From an uncultured Eggerthellaceae bacterium (GTDB lineage Bacteria > Actinomycetota > Coriobacteriia > Coriobacteriales > Eggerthellaceae): a stretch of 5,635 nt of DNA. How positions within the stretch are numbered: position 1 is the stretch's first letter; every line of letters starts with the position of its first letter. Shown here piece after piece: positions 1 through 5,635 of this stretch. A program made the translations under genes and the position numbers. The stretch spans positions 1 through 5,635 of the forward strand of contig CAQLOA010000105.1 in the NCBI GenBank assembly GCA_948829205.1, read 5' to 3'. The notes beneath the pieces were generated by a model. The model ran no database searches, was not told where the DNA came from, and saw only the letters and a list, made by a program, of their open reading frames with translations.

Positions 1-63
1 GTTATCATGTTGCTATCCAAAAGCGGATCGGGCGCGGGCTGTTCCAGCTGCGTCCGGGCAGGC

Positions 64-78
64 CGCACCTCAGGTGCG
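64..78. repeat. 15-bp perfect palindrome upstream of ppdK
   Basis: CGCACCT (64-70) and AGGTGCG (72-78) are exact inverted copies around a single C. As RNA it would fold as a 6-bp stem with a 3-nt loop, ending 6 nt before the Shine-Dalgarno site. As DNA it has the symmetry of an operator for a dimeric regulator. Either role is inference. It could also be chance, or codons of an upstream gene's tail. Confidence 0.5.
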
Positions 79-84
79 TGATGT

Positions 85-90
85 AAGGAG
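85..90 (+). promoter_or_regulatory. Ribosome binding site of ppdK
   Basis: AAGGAG lies 6 nt before the GTG at 97. This near-consensus Shine-Dalgarno site is what fixes the non-ATG start of ppdK. Confidence 0.85.
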
Positions 91-96
91 AGAACA

Positions 97-2820
97 GTGT
101 CCGACCAAGTCAAGCGCGTGTACGCTTTCGGCAAGGATGCAGCCGGAAACAACGTAACAGAGGGCAACACCGACATGAAGGCGGTCCTTGGCGGCAAGGG
201 GGCCAACCTTGCCGAGATGGCCAACATCGGCCTTCCCGTCCCTCCGGGGTTCACGATCACCTGCCAGACCTGCATGGAGTACGCCAACGCCGGGAACAAG
301 TGGCCCGAAGGCGCGCTTGACACCATCGCCGAGTACCGCGCCGATCTCGAGCAGCGCATGGGCAAGAAGATCGGCGACTCGAACGACCCGCTGCTCGTCT
401 CCGTCCGCTCCGGCGCGCCGATGTCGATGCCCGGCATGATGGACACCGTGCTGAACCTCGGCCTGAACGACGAGTCCATCAACGGCCTCATCGCCCAGAC
501 CGACAACCCCCGCTTCGCGTGGGACTCCTACCGCCGCTTCATCCAGATGTTCTCCAACGTGGTGATGGGGCTCGACGGCGACCTGTTCGAGAACGCCATC
601 ACCGCGATGAAGAGCGACCGCGGCGTAAGCTCCGACACCGACCTCGACGCCGACGACCTGAAGGAGCTCGTGGGCGTGTTCAAGGGCATATTCTCCGAGA
701 ACGTCAGCGGCGACGACTACCCGTCGCTCGTCGTCGACGGCACCGTGCAGTTCCCGCAGGACCCGATGATCCAGCTGCAGCTGGCCATCGAGGCCGTGTT
801 CGGAAGCTGGAACAACCCGCGCGCAGTCCTCTACCGCAAGAAGAACAAGATAGCCGACGACCTCGGCACCGCGGTCAACGTGCAGTCGATGGTCTTCGGC
901 AACAAGGGCAACACCTCGGCCACGGGCGTCGCGTTCACGCGCAACCCCGCAAACGGCGAGAAGGAGTTCTACGGCGACTACCTGGTCAACGCCCAGGGCG
1001 AGGACGTCGTGGCCGGCATCCGCAACACGAGCCCCATCGCCGAGCTCAAGGAGGTCGAGGGCCTGGAGGACGCGGGTCGTCAGCTGGAGGAGGTCTTCGT
1101 CACGCTCGAGAACCACTTCCGCGACATGTGCGACATCGAGTTCACCATCGAGCAGGGCAAGCTCTGGATGCTTCAGACGCGCGCCGGCAAGCGCACCGCC
1201 GCGGCGGCGCTACACATCGCCATCGAGATGGTGAAGGAGGGCCTCATCGACAAGAAGGAGGCCGTCATGCGGGTCGAGCCCGAGCAGCTCGACCAGCTGC
1301 TGCATCCGCAGTTCGACGCCAAGGCCGACTACGACGTGGTCGCCAAGGGCCTGAACGCCAGCCCCGGAGCCGCCGTCGGCGAGGCCGTGTTCTCGGCCGA
1401 GGACGCCGTGGCCGCCGCCGAGCAGGGCCGCAAGTGCGTGCTCGTCCGCTGGGAGACCAACCCCGACGACCTGGCCGGCATGATCGCCGCCGAGGGCATC
1501 CTCACCTCGCACGGCGGCAAGACCTCGCATGCCGCCGTCATCGCGCGCGGAATGGGCGCTCCCTGCGTCTGCGGCGTCGAGGCGCTGAAGATCGACGCCG
1601 AGAAGAAGGAAGCCGCCATCACGGGCACCGACATAGTCATCCGCGAGGGCGACATGGTGTCCATCGACGGCACGACGGGCATCGTGGTTCTGGGCAAGGT
1701 CGAGCTGGTCATGCCCGAGATCACGGGCGACCTCGACACCATCCTCGAGTGGGCCGACGAGTTCCGCAGGCTGGGCGTCCGCGCCAATGCCGACAACCCC
1801 GAGGACGCCGAGCTGTCCCGCAGCTTCGGCGCCCAGGGAATAGGCCTGTGCCGCACCGAGCACATGTTCCTGGGCGACCGCAAGCAGATCATCCAGTCCT
1901 TCATCCTCAACGACGACGAACTCAACCGCGAGAAGGCCGTGTCACAGCTCTACGAGGCGCAGTCCGGCGACTTCTACGGGATGTTCAAGGAGATGGACGG
2001 CCTGCCCGTCATAGTCCGCCTGCTCGATCCGCCGCTGCACGAGTTCCTCGACGACCCGCGCGACATCGCTATCGAGATAGCGCGCATGGAGGCCTCCGGT
2101 GCCGACGCTGCGGCCATCGCCGAGAAGCGCGTGCTGCTCGACAAGATCGACTCGTTCGTCGAACAGAACCCCATGCTTGGCATGCGTGGCTGCAGGCTCG
2201 GCATCGTTTACCCGATTCTTCCGGTCATGCAGATCCGCGCCATCGCCACGGCCACGGCCAAGCTCAAGAAGGAGGGCCTCGACCCGAAGCCCGAGGTCAT
2301 GATCCCGCTGGTGTCCACCGCTGCCGAGCTCGAGAAGCTCCGCAAGGTGGCCGAGGACGCCATATCCGAGGTGGCCGCCAACGAAGGCGTCCAGCTTGAC
2401 ATCCCGGTCGGCACCATGATCGAGCTGCCGCGCGCCGCCGTGACCGCCGACGAGATCGCCAGGTACGCCGACTTCTTCAGTTTCGGCACCAACGACCTCA
2501 CCCAGACCACGTTCGGCTTCAGCCGCGACGACGTCGAGGGCGAGTTCGTCCCGCAGTACCTCGCCGAGAGGCTGCTTCCCTACAATCCGTTCGCCACTAT
2601 CGACGAAGGCGGCGTCGCCAAGCTCGTCGAGATGGGCGTCAAGCTGGGTCACGAAGGCAATCCCGACATCGTTTGCGGCGTATGCGGCGAACATGGCGGC
2701 GATCCCGAGTCGATCCACATCTTCAACCGCATCGGCCTTGACTACGTGTCCTGCTCGCCTTACCGCGTGCCTGTCGCCCGCCTTGCCGCGGCCCAGGCTC
2801 AAATCGAGCAGACCGCGTAG
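97..2820 (+). CDS. ppdK: Pyruvate, phosphate dikinase (PPDK)
   Basis: This cytoplasmic enzyme interconverts pyruvate + ATP + Pi and PEP + AMP + PPi through a phosphohistidine that swings between two active sites. The 907-residue protein shows all three domains. The N-terminal ATP-grasp domain has GGKGANLAEM at 32-41 and SVRSGAP at 102-108. The central swivelling domain has GGKTSHAAVIARGMG with the phosphorylated histidine at 478. The C-terminal TIM barrel has GLCRTEHMF at 583-591, GMRGCRLGI at 695-703, SFGTNDLTQ at 795-803 and CGEHGGDP with catalytic cysteine 863. The GTG start has an AAGGAG site (85-90) at 6 nt spacing, and the protein then enters the usual VYxF opening of the family, so later ATGs are unlikely. 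It is slightly longer than the 870-880 residues I recall as usual; part of the excess is a short insertion near residues 12-21. It seems to be transcribed alone, ending at the terminator downstream. No PDRP/PpsR regulatory gene is visible in the window. PEP synthase is excluded by the overall PPDK motif set and length. Confidence 0.98.
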   Translation: MSDQVKRVYAFGKDAAGNNVTEGNTDMKAVLGGKGANLAEMANIGLPVPPGFTITCQTCMEYANAGNKWPEGALDTIAEYRADLEQRMGKKIGDSNDPLLVSVRSGAPMSMPGMMDTVLNLGLNDESINGLIAQTDNPRFAWDSYRRFIQMFSNVVMGLDGDLFENAITAMKSDRGVSSDTDLDADDLKELVGVFKGIFSENVSGDDYPSLVVDGTVQFPQDPMIQLQLAIEAVFGSWNNPRAVLYRKKNKIADDLGTAVNVQSMVFGNKGNTSATGVAFTRNPANGEKEFYGDYLVNAQGEDVVAGIRNTSPIAELKEVEGLEDAGRQLEEVFVTLENHFRDMCDIEFTIEQGKLWMLQTRAGKRTAAAALHIAIEMVKEGLIDKKEAVMRVEPEQLDQLLHPQFDAKADYDVVAKGLNASPGAAVGEAVFSAEDAVAAAEQGRKCVLVRWETNPDDLAGMIAAEGILTSHGGKTSHAAVIARGMGAPCVCGVEALKIDAEKKEAAITGTDIVIREGDMVSIDGTTGIVVLGKVELVMPEITGDLDTILEWADEFRRLGVRANADNPEDAELSRSFGAQGIGLCRTEHMFLGDRKQIIQSFILNDDELNREKAVSQLYEAQSGDFYGMFKEMDGLPVIVRLLDPPLHEFLDDPRDIAIEIARMEASGADAAAIAEKRVLLDKIDSFVEQNPMLGMRGCRLGIVYPILPVMQIRAIATATAKLKKEGLDPKPEVMIPLVSTAAELEKLRKVAEDAISEVAANEGVQLDIPVGTMIELPRAAVTADEIARYADFFSFGTNDLTQTTFGFSRDDVEGEFVPQYLAERLLPYNPFATIDEGGVAKLVEMGVKLGHEGNPDIVCGVCGEHGGDPESIHIFNRIGLDYVSCSPYRVPVARLAAAQAQIEQTA

Positions 2821-2840
2821 ATTCGGCACATATCGAGGGG

Positions 2841-2874
2841 GAACAGGCGCGTCGCATGATGCGCCTGTTTTCTT
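2841..2874 (+). terminator. Rho-independent terminator after ppdK
   Basis: AACAGGCGC (2842-2850) pairs exactly with GCGCCTGTT (2861-2869). The stem continues inward through G-U, T-A and C-G pairs to a GCAT tetraloop (2854-2857), giving about 12 bp. A TTTTCTT tract (2868-2874) follows directly. It lies 20 nt after the ppdK stop and only 2 nt before the mtnA Shine-Dalgarno site, so it may also attenuate read-through into mtnA. Confidence 0.88.
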
Positions 2875-2876
2875 GC

Positions 2877-2882
2877 AGGAGG
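2877..2882 (+). promoter_or_regulatory. Ribosome binding site deciding the mtnA start
   Basis: AGGAGG sits 3 nt before the ATG at 2886 (5 nt if only AGGA is counted). In-frame ATGs at 2856 and 2859 lie in the loop and stem of the terminator hairpin and would add ten residues that do not resemble the family N-terminus. The site therefore supports 2886. Confidence 0.8.
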
Positions 2883-2885
2883 CTT

Positions 2886-4028
2886 ATGTCGATAGATTTG
2901 GACAGAATTCCCAGGACCGTGTCGGTGGTTCGAGCAGGCGTCAAGGACTCGCCCGTGCCCGAGGGCTTCCCCATGCTGGTCGTGCTCGACCAGACGAGGC
3001 TTCCGGACGAGGCGTCCTACATGGCCATGACCGACTGGCGCGAGGCGATAGGCTGCATCAAGCAGCTGAAGGTGCGAGGGGCGCCCGCGATCGGCATCGC
3101 GGGCGCAGCCGCCGTCATGTTGCGTGCCGCGGAGTTCGTCTACGCGTCGGGCGACGACGCGCGCAACGACGCGCTCGACTTCGACAGGGTGTTCCTCATA
3201 GACGAGGACTCCTTCGACCCGCAGCTGTACGAGACCGCAGTCCGGTACTCTGCCGAGATGGTGAAGGCCGCCCGCCCCACGGCGGTCAACCTCGCATGGG
3301 CGGTCGATTCCGCCATGGCGGTGGTGGGCGCCGCGCTTGCCGCAGGCGAGAACCCGCAGGCCATCGAAGAGCGCCTCTACGGGTTCGTGCAGCAGCTCAT
3401 CGCGGACGACGAGGCCGCCAACCGCGTTATTGGAGGGCTCGGGGCCGAGCTGCTCCCCGACGACGCCACCGTGCTGACCCACTGCAACGCGGGGTCGCTC
3501 GCCACGGCCTTCTACGGCACGGCGCTGGGGGTGGTGTACGCCGCTGCCGAGGGCAGGGGCGTGAGGCGCGTGTACGCCGACGAGACGCGTCCGGTGCTCC
3601 AGGGCGCGCGGCTCACCGCCTGGGAGCTTTCCCAGGCGGGCGTGCCGGTCACGCTGATCTGCGACGACATGGCCGCAAGCGTGATGGCTTCGGGGCAGGT
3701 CGACGCCGTGCTGGTCGGCGCGGACCGCATTGCCGCCAACGGCGACGTGGCCAACAAGGTGGGCACCTTGGGGCTCGCGGTGATGGCGCGGCATTTCGGC
3801 GTGCCGTTCTACGTGGCGGCTCCCACCTCCACAATCGACGCCCGCACGCCTTCGGGGGCCGACATCCCCATCGAACAGAGGGACGCGTCGGAGGTGCTGG
3901 CGAGCCCCATCGACGGCGTCGACGTGTTCAACCCGGCCTTCGACGTGACGCCGGCCGGGCTGGTGACGAAGGTCGTCACCGAACGCGGCGTGTTCGACCC
4001 GAAGCGCGTGACAGAGGCTCTCTCCTAG
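2886..4028 (+). CDS. mtnA: S-methyl-5-thioribose-1-phosphate isomerase (MtnA family)
   Basis: MtnA converts 5-methylthioribose-1-phosphate to 5-methylthioribulose-1-phosphate in the cytoplasm, in methionine salvage or the related DHAP shunt. The 380-residue protein carries the family motifs in order: IPRTV near 8-12, LDQTRLP at 34-40, VRGAPAIGIAGA at 63-74, ARPTAVNLAWA at 129-139, HCNAGS with the catalytic cysteine at 200, DETRPVLQGARLTAWEL at 232-248, VGADRIAANGDVANKVGT with the catalytic aspartate at 280, and ADIPIEQRDASEV near 325-337. The start at 2886 is set by AGGAGG and the family N-terminus. The protein is longer than the roughly 350 residues of the Bacillus enzyme as I recall it, mainly through an acidic insertion around residues 88-112. 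azlC begins 3 nt after the stop. No mtnK, mtnP, mtnB or aldolase gene is visible nearby. Related folds (ribose-1,5-bisphosphate isomerase, eIF2B subunits) are less likely given the MtnA-type motifs. Confidence 0.93.
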   Translation: MSIDLDRIPRTVSVVRAGVKDSPVPEGFPMLVVLDQTRLPDEASYMAMTDWREAIGCIKQLKVRGAPAIGIAGAAAVMLRAAEFVYASGDDARNDALDFDRVFLIDEDSFDPQLYETAVRYSAEMVKAARPTAVNLAWAVDSAMAVVGAALAAGENPQAIEERLYGFVQQLIADDEAANRVIGGLGAELLPDDATVLTHCNAGSLATAFYGTALGVVYAAAEGRGVRRVYADETRPVLQGARLTAWELSQAGVPVTLICDDMAASVMASGQVDAVLVGADRIAANGDVANKVGTLGLAVMARHFGVPFYVAAPTSTIDARTPSGADIPIEQRDASEVLASPIDGVDVFNPAFDVTPAGLVTKVVTERGVFDPKRVTEALS

Positions 4029-4031
4029 ACC

Positions 4032-4751
4032 ATGACCCGCAGCGAGGCGATAAGGCAGTCGTTCGATGCGGCGGTGCCCATCATGCTGGGCTACGTCGCC
4101 ATCGGCATTCCGTGCGGCATCCTCTGCGGCTCCATAGGGCTGAACGCGTTGCAGGTGTTCATACTGTCGGCGCTGTTCTACTCGGGCGCCGGGCAGTTCA
4201 TGATTCCCAACATGTACCTGGCCTCGGCGCCCATCGCGTCGATCGTTGCCAGCGTGTCGCTGGTCAACACGCGCCAGGTGCTCTACTCGGCGTCGTTCGC
4301 CCCCGAATGCCAGGGGGCGTCGAAGCGGCTGGCGTTCCTGTTCGCAGCAACCGTGACCGACGAAAGCTACGGCGTGTCCATCGCCAAGTTCAAGGAAGGC
4401 GACTGGTCGGTGGGCCGCGCGCTGGGCGTGAACCTGTTCTCGCAGTCGTCGTGGGCGCTTTCGAACGTGGCGGGGGTGCTTCTGGGCGGCCTTGTGGACA
4501 TACCTCTGCAGATTGCCGCCTTCGCCATGACGTCCATATTCATCTGCCTGCTCTTCACGCAGAAGCTCACCTCCGCCAACGTCGTGGCTGCGGTGTTCGC
4601 GGTCGTCGGCGTCTACGCCTGCAAGCTGGCGGGGCTGGGAGGCGCCGCCGTCCTCGTGGGGGCGGCGCTTGGAATCGTGGCGGCCATACCCGTCTCGGCG
4701 CGCGCGGCCAGGAGGAACGCGGAAGGCGCTGGGGAAGGGGGCGAGTCGTGA
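4032..4751 (+). CDS. azlC: AzlC-family branched-chain amino acid exporter, large subunit
   Basis: This is the large subunit of a two-component inner-membrane exporter of the AzlC/YgaZ/BrnF family, which exports branched-chain amino acids and, in some members, methionine. The 239-residue protein has many hydrophobic segments, roughly at 15-37, 40-57, 62-85, 130-155, 158-177, 183-200 and 202-220. Family-like motifs are FYSGAGQFM (49-57), NTRQVLYSASF (79-89) and TDESYG (109-114). Its length fits the family. The N-terminus has no separate signal peptide. The ATG lies 3 nt after the mtnA stop. The only upstream purine run is a weak AGAGG (4013-4017) 14 nt away, so translation is probably coupled to mtnA. 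The C-terminal tail (about 222-239) is basic, then Gly/Glu-rich; its last codons double as the azlD ribosome binding site. The substrate cannot be read from the sequence. Confidence 0.92.
   Translation: MTRSEAIRQSFDAAVPIMLGYVAIGIPCGILCGSIGLNALQVFILSALFYSGAGQFMIPNMYLASAPIASIVASVSLVNTRQVLYSASFAPECQGASKRLAFLFAATVTDESYGVSIAKFKEGDWSVGRALGVNLFSQSSWALSNVAGVLLGGLVDIPLQIAAFAMTSIFICLLFTQKLTSANVVAAVFAVVGVYACKLAGLGGAAVLVGAALGIVAAIPVSARAARRNAEGAGEGGES
4733..4741 (+). promoter_or_regulatory. Ribosome binding site of azlD inside azlC
   Basis: GGAAGGGGG lies 6 nt before the GTG at 4748, within the last codons of azlC. It supports the GTG start and the 4-nt overlap. Confidence 0.65.
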
Positions 4752-5071
4752 GCTGGGAGGAGTTCTGGGTCATCCTGGCCTGCTGCGGCGCCACCATGCT
4801 GGCGTGCCGCGTGGTGCCCCTGTTCCTGCTGAAGGGCCGCGAGCTTCCTGAATCGGTGGTTCGCGCGCTGAACCTCATCCCGCCGGCGGCCTTCGCGGCG
4901 CTTGTTGCGAACGACATCCTGAACCCCGGCATGTTCGCCGCGGGGATCTGGCCCGCAGCCGCTGTGTTCGTGGCGGCGGCGTGCGTGGTCGTGGTGGCCG
5001 TGAAGACGAAGTCTCTGCTGTGGAGCGCGGTCGGGGGAGTCGTTTCCTACGCGCTGCTGCTGGCGATATGA
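4748..5071 (+). CDS. azlD: AzlD-family branched-chain amino acid exporter, small subunit
   Basis: This is the small membrane subunit that pairs with AzlC. The 107-residue protein is almost entirely hydrophobic, with about four membrane segments (near 5-22, 41-58, 64-84 and 89-106). It shows the AzlD-type stretch RVVPLFLLKGRELPESVVRA at 21-40 followed by LNLIPPAAFAAL, and the usual family length of about 100-110. The start is the GTG at 4748, which overlaps the azlC stop as GTGA, a classic coupling arrangement, with a purine-rich site 6 nt upstream. The reading frame stays open far upstream (from 2693) through azlC and mtnA, but that extension is an antiparallel-free high-GC shadow with no protein character, so automatic callers may place the start wrongly. 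The residue pattern and the adjacent azlC make the assignment firm, while the transported substrate stays unknown. Confidence 0.9.
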   Translation: MSWEEFWVILACCGATMLACRVVPLFLLKGRELPESVVRALNLIPPAAFAALVANDILNPGMFAAGIWPAAAVFVAAACVVVVAVKTKSLLWSAVGGVVSYALLLAI

Positions 5072-5093
5072 CGACGTCGCATGTTGCGCGTCG
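5072..5093. repeat. GC-rich inverted repeat right after azlD
   Basis: CGACG (5072-5076) pairs with CGTCG (5089-5093) and CGCA (5078-5081) with TGCG (5085-5088). This gives a 9-bp stem with one bulged T (5077) and a TGT loop. It starts just after the azlD stop codon. There is no following T-tract, so it is not a canonical intrinsic terminator. It may protect the 3' end or act with Rho, but that is inference. Confidence 0.45.
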
Positions 5094-5134
5094 GCTAGGG
5101 GCTTGCCGGGGTGCGCGGTTGCGGGCGGCCGGAG

Positions 5135-5164
5135 GGACGGGCTCGCAGGCGATGCCTGCCGTCC
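5135..5164. repeat. Imperfect hairpin between azlD and rplS
   Basis: GCAGGC (5145-5150) and GCCTGC (5154-5159) flank a GAT loop. An outer arm GGACG (5135-5139) / CGTCC (5160-5164) extends the stem to 11 bp with a 5-nt bulge on one side. GAAAAG follows instead of a T-tract, and no T-tract is present on the other strand. It sits about 20 nt upstream of the rplS -35 element. It could be a weak terminator for the mtnA-azlCD unit or a regulatory fold. Confidence 0.45.
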
Positions 5165-5184
5165 GAAAAGATGCCCCGTCTGGC

Positions 5185-5213
5185 TTGCGCCGCAAAATCA
5201 ATAACTATATAAT
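5185..5213 (+). promoter_or_regulatory. Sigma-70-type promoter of rplS
   Basis: A perfect -10 TATAAT (5208-5213) stands 17 bp downstream of TTGCGC (5185-5190), which matches TTGACA at the three key TTG positions. The element lies in an A/T-rich island in otherwise GC-rich DNA. Initiation would fall near 5219-5221, giving a leader of about 50 nt before rplS. Confidence 0.8.
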
Positions 5214-5221
5214 CAGATTTC

Positions 5222-5238
5222 GCGTCTTTTGACGACGC
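5222..5238 (+). other. Small hairpin in the rplS leader
   Basis: GCGTC (5222-5226) can pair with GACGC (5234-5238) around a 7-nt loop. An alternative is CGTC/GACG closing a TTTT loop (5223-5234). It would lie at the very 5' end of the predicted rplS transcript. It is short and could be chance, a 5'-end stabiliser, or part of an L19 autoregulatory leader. Confidence 0.3.
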
Positions 5239-5256
5239 TGCCAAGCACGCAATTAC

Positions 5257-5263
5257 AGAAGGA
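5257..5263 (+). promoter_or_regulatory. Ribosome binding site of rplS
   Basis: AGAAGGA lies 9 nt before the ATG at 5273 and supports that start. Confidence 0.75.
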
Positions 5264-5272
5264 ATCATTGAA

Positions 5273-5620
5273 ATGGATATCATCCGCGCCATCGAAAACC
5301 AGCATATGAAGGAAGACGTCCCCGACTTCCGCCCTGGCGACAACGTCAAGGTCCACTATCGAATCACCGAGGGCAACCGCGAGCGCATCCAGGTGTTCCA
5401 GGGCGACGTCATCAGCCGCAAAGGCAAGAGCAGCCGCGAGACCTTCACCGTCCGCAAGATCAGCTTCTCCGTGGGCGTCGAGCGCACCTTCCCGGTGCAT
5501 TCGCCCAAGATCGAGAAGATCGAGGTCGTGCGCAAGGGCCGCGTCCGCCGCGCGAAGCTCTACTACCTGCGCAACAAGGTGGGCAAGGCCGCCAAGATCA
5601 AGGAAGCGTCCCGCGTCTAA
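5273..5620 (+). CDS. rplS: 50S ribosomal protein L19
   Basis: L19 is a large-subunit ribosomal protein at the 30S-50S interface. The 115-residue protein fits the family length and is nearly collinear with it. It has VPDFRPGDNVKVH at 16-28, EGNRERIQVFQGDVI at 33-47, ETFTVRKISFSVGVERTFP at 56-74, HSPKIEKIEVVRKGRVRRAK at 76-95 and LYYLRNKVGKAAKIKE at 96-111. The start is fixed by AGAAGGA and by the typical helical N-terminus. Codons are strongly C/G-ending, with AAG for lysine and CGC for arginine, as expected of a highly expressed gene. It has its own promoter 60-90 bp upstream and is separated from azlD by 201 bp. The rpsP-rimM-trmD genes that often precede rplS are not in the window. The downstream neighbour lies beyond the window. 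Confidence 0.98.
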   Translation: MDIIRAIENQHMKEDVPDFRPGDNVKVHYRITEGNRERIQVFQGDVISRKGKSSRETFTVRKISFSVGVERTFPVHSPKIEKIEVVRKGRVRRAKLYYLRNKVGKAAKIKEASRV

Positions 5621-5635
5621 CCATCAGCCCCGAAA

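Noticed and set aside
70..1116. Long minus-strand frames opposite ppdK, mtnA and azlC
   Set aside because: They mirror codon bias on the coding strand, have low-complexity composition and show no recognisable domain.
519..2399. A 626-codon plus-strand frame inside ppdK
   Set aside because: It is an Arg-rich shadow of the well-supported ppdK frame, typical of high-GC DNA.
2856..2885. Upstream ATG starts for mtnA
   Set aside because: They fall within the terminator hairpin, lack their own ribosome binding site and add residues unlike the family N-terminus.
2821..2885. SAM or other riboswitch before mtnA
   Set aside because: The gap is only 65 nt and is mostly filled by a simple terminator hairpin, so there is no room for an aptamer.
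2693..5071. A 792-codon open frame on the plus strand
   Set aside because: It crosses mtnA and azlC out of frame and is Arg/Gly-rich with no family motifs. Only its last part from 4748 is a real gene (azlD).
5135..5164. Canonical intrinsic terminator after azlD
   Set aside because: The stem is good but there is no T-tract on either strand, so it is listed only as an inverted repeat.
1..5635. Mobile element, CRISPR array, tRNA or toxin-antitoxin genes
   Set aside because: No terminal repeats, repeat-spacer pattern, cloverleaf-like segment or matching protein was seen on either strand.

Overview
The window is a dense, high-GC bacterial segment with five forward-strand genes: ppdK, mtnA, azlC, azlD and rplS. 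Strongly G/C-ending codons, a GTG start on ppdK, short gaps and the protein sequences suggest a high-GC anaerobe. An Actinomycetota member of the Coriobacteriia/Eggerthellaceae type is my best guess. That guess rests on recall of similar proteins, not on a search.

Layout. Bases 1-96 are a leader or upstream-gene tail with a 15-bp palindrome and a good ribosome binding site. Bases 97-2820 encode a full-length pyruvate phosphate dikinase. Bases 2841-2874 form a strong intrinsic terminator that runs almost directly into the ribosome binding site of mtnA (2886-4028), a methylthioribose-1-phosphate isomerase family protein. azlC (4032-4751) follows after 3 nt, and azlD (4748-5071) overlaps azlC by 4 nt; together they encode a two-subunit AzlC/AzlD-type amino-acid exporter. 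A 201-bp gap (5072-5272) holds two GC-rich inverted repeats and a sigma-70-like promoter with a perfect TATAAT. It leads to rplS (5273-5620), encoding ribosomal protein L19. Bases 5621-5635 hold nothing recognisable.

How the genes fit together. PpdK interconverts pyruvate and PEP in central carbon metabolism and appears to be its own transcription unit ending at the terminator. mtnA-azlC-azlD look like one translationally coupled unit. Joining a methionine-salvage-type isomerase to an exporter family that includes methionine/branched-chain amino-acid exporters is the most thought-provoking feature here. rplS is a housekeeping gene with its own promoter.

I see no mobile element, CRISPR array, tRNA/rRNA gene, toxin-antitoxin or defence system. 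All five genes belong to known families, and I do not find a clearly novel system.
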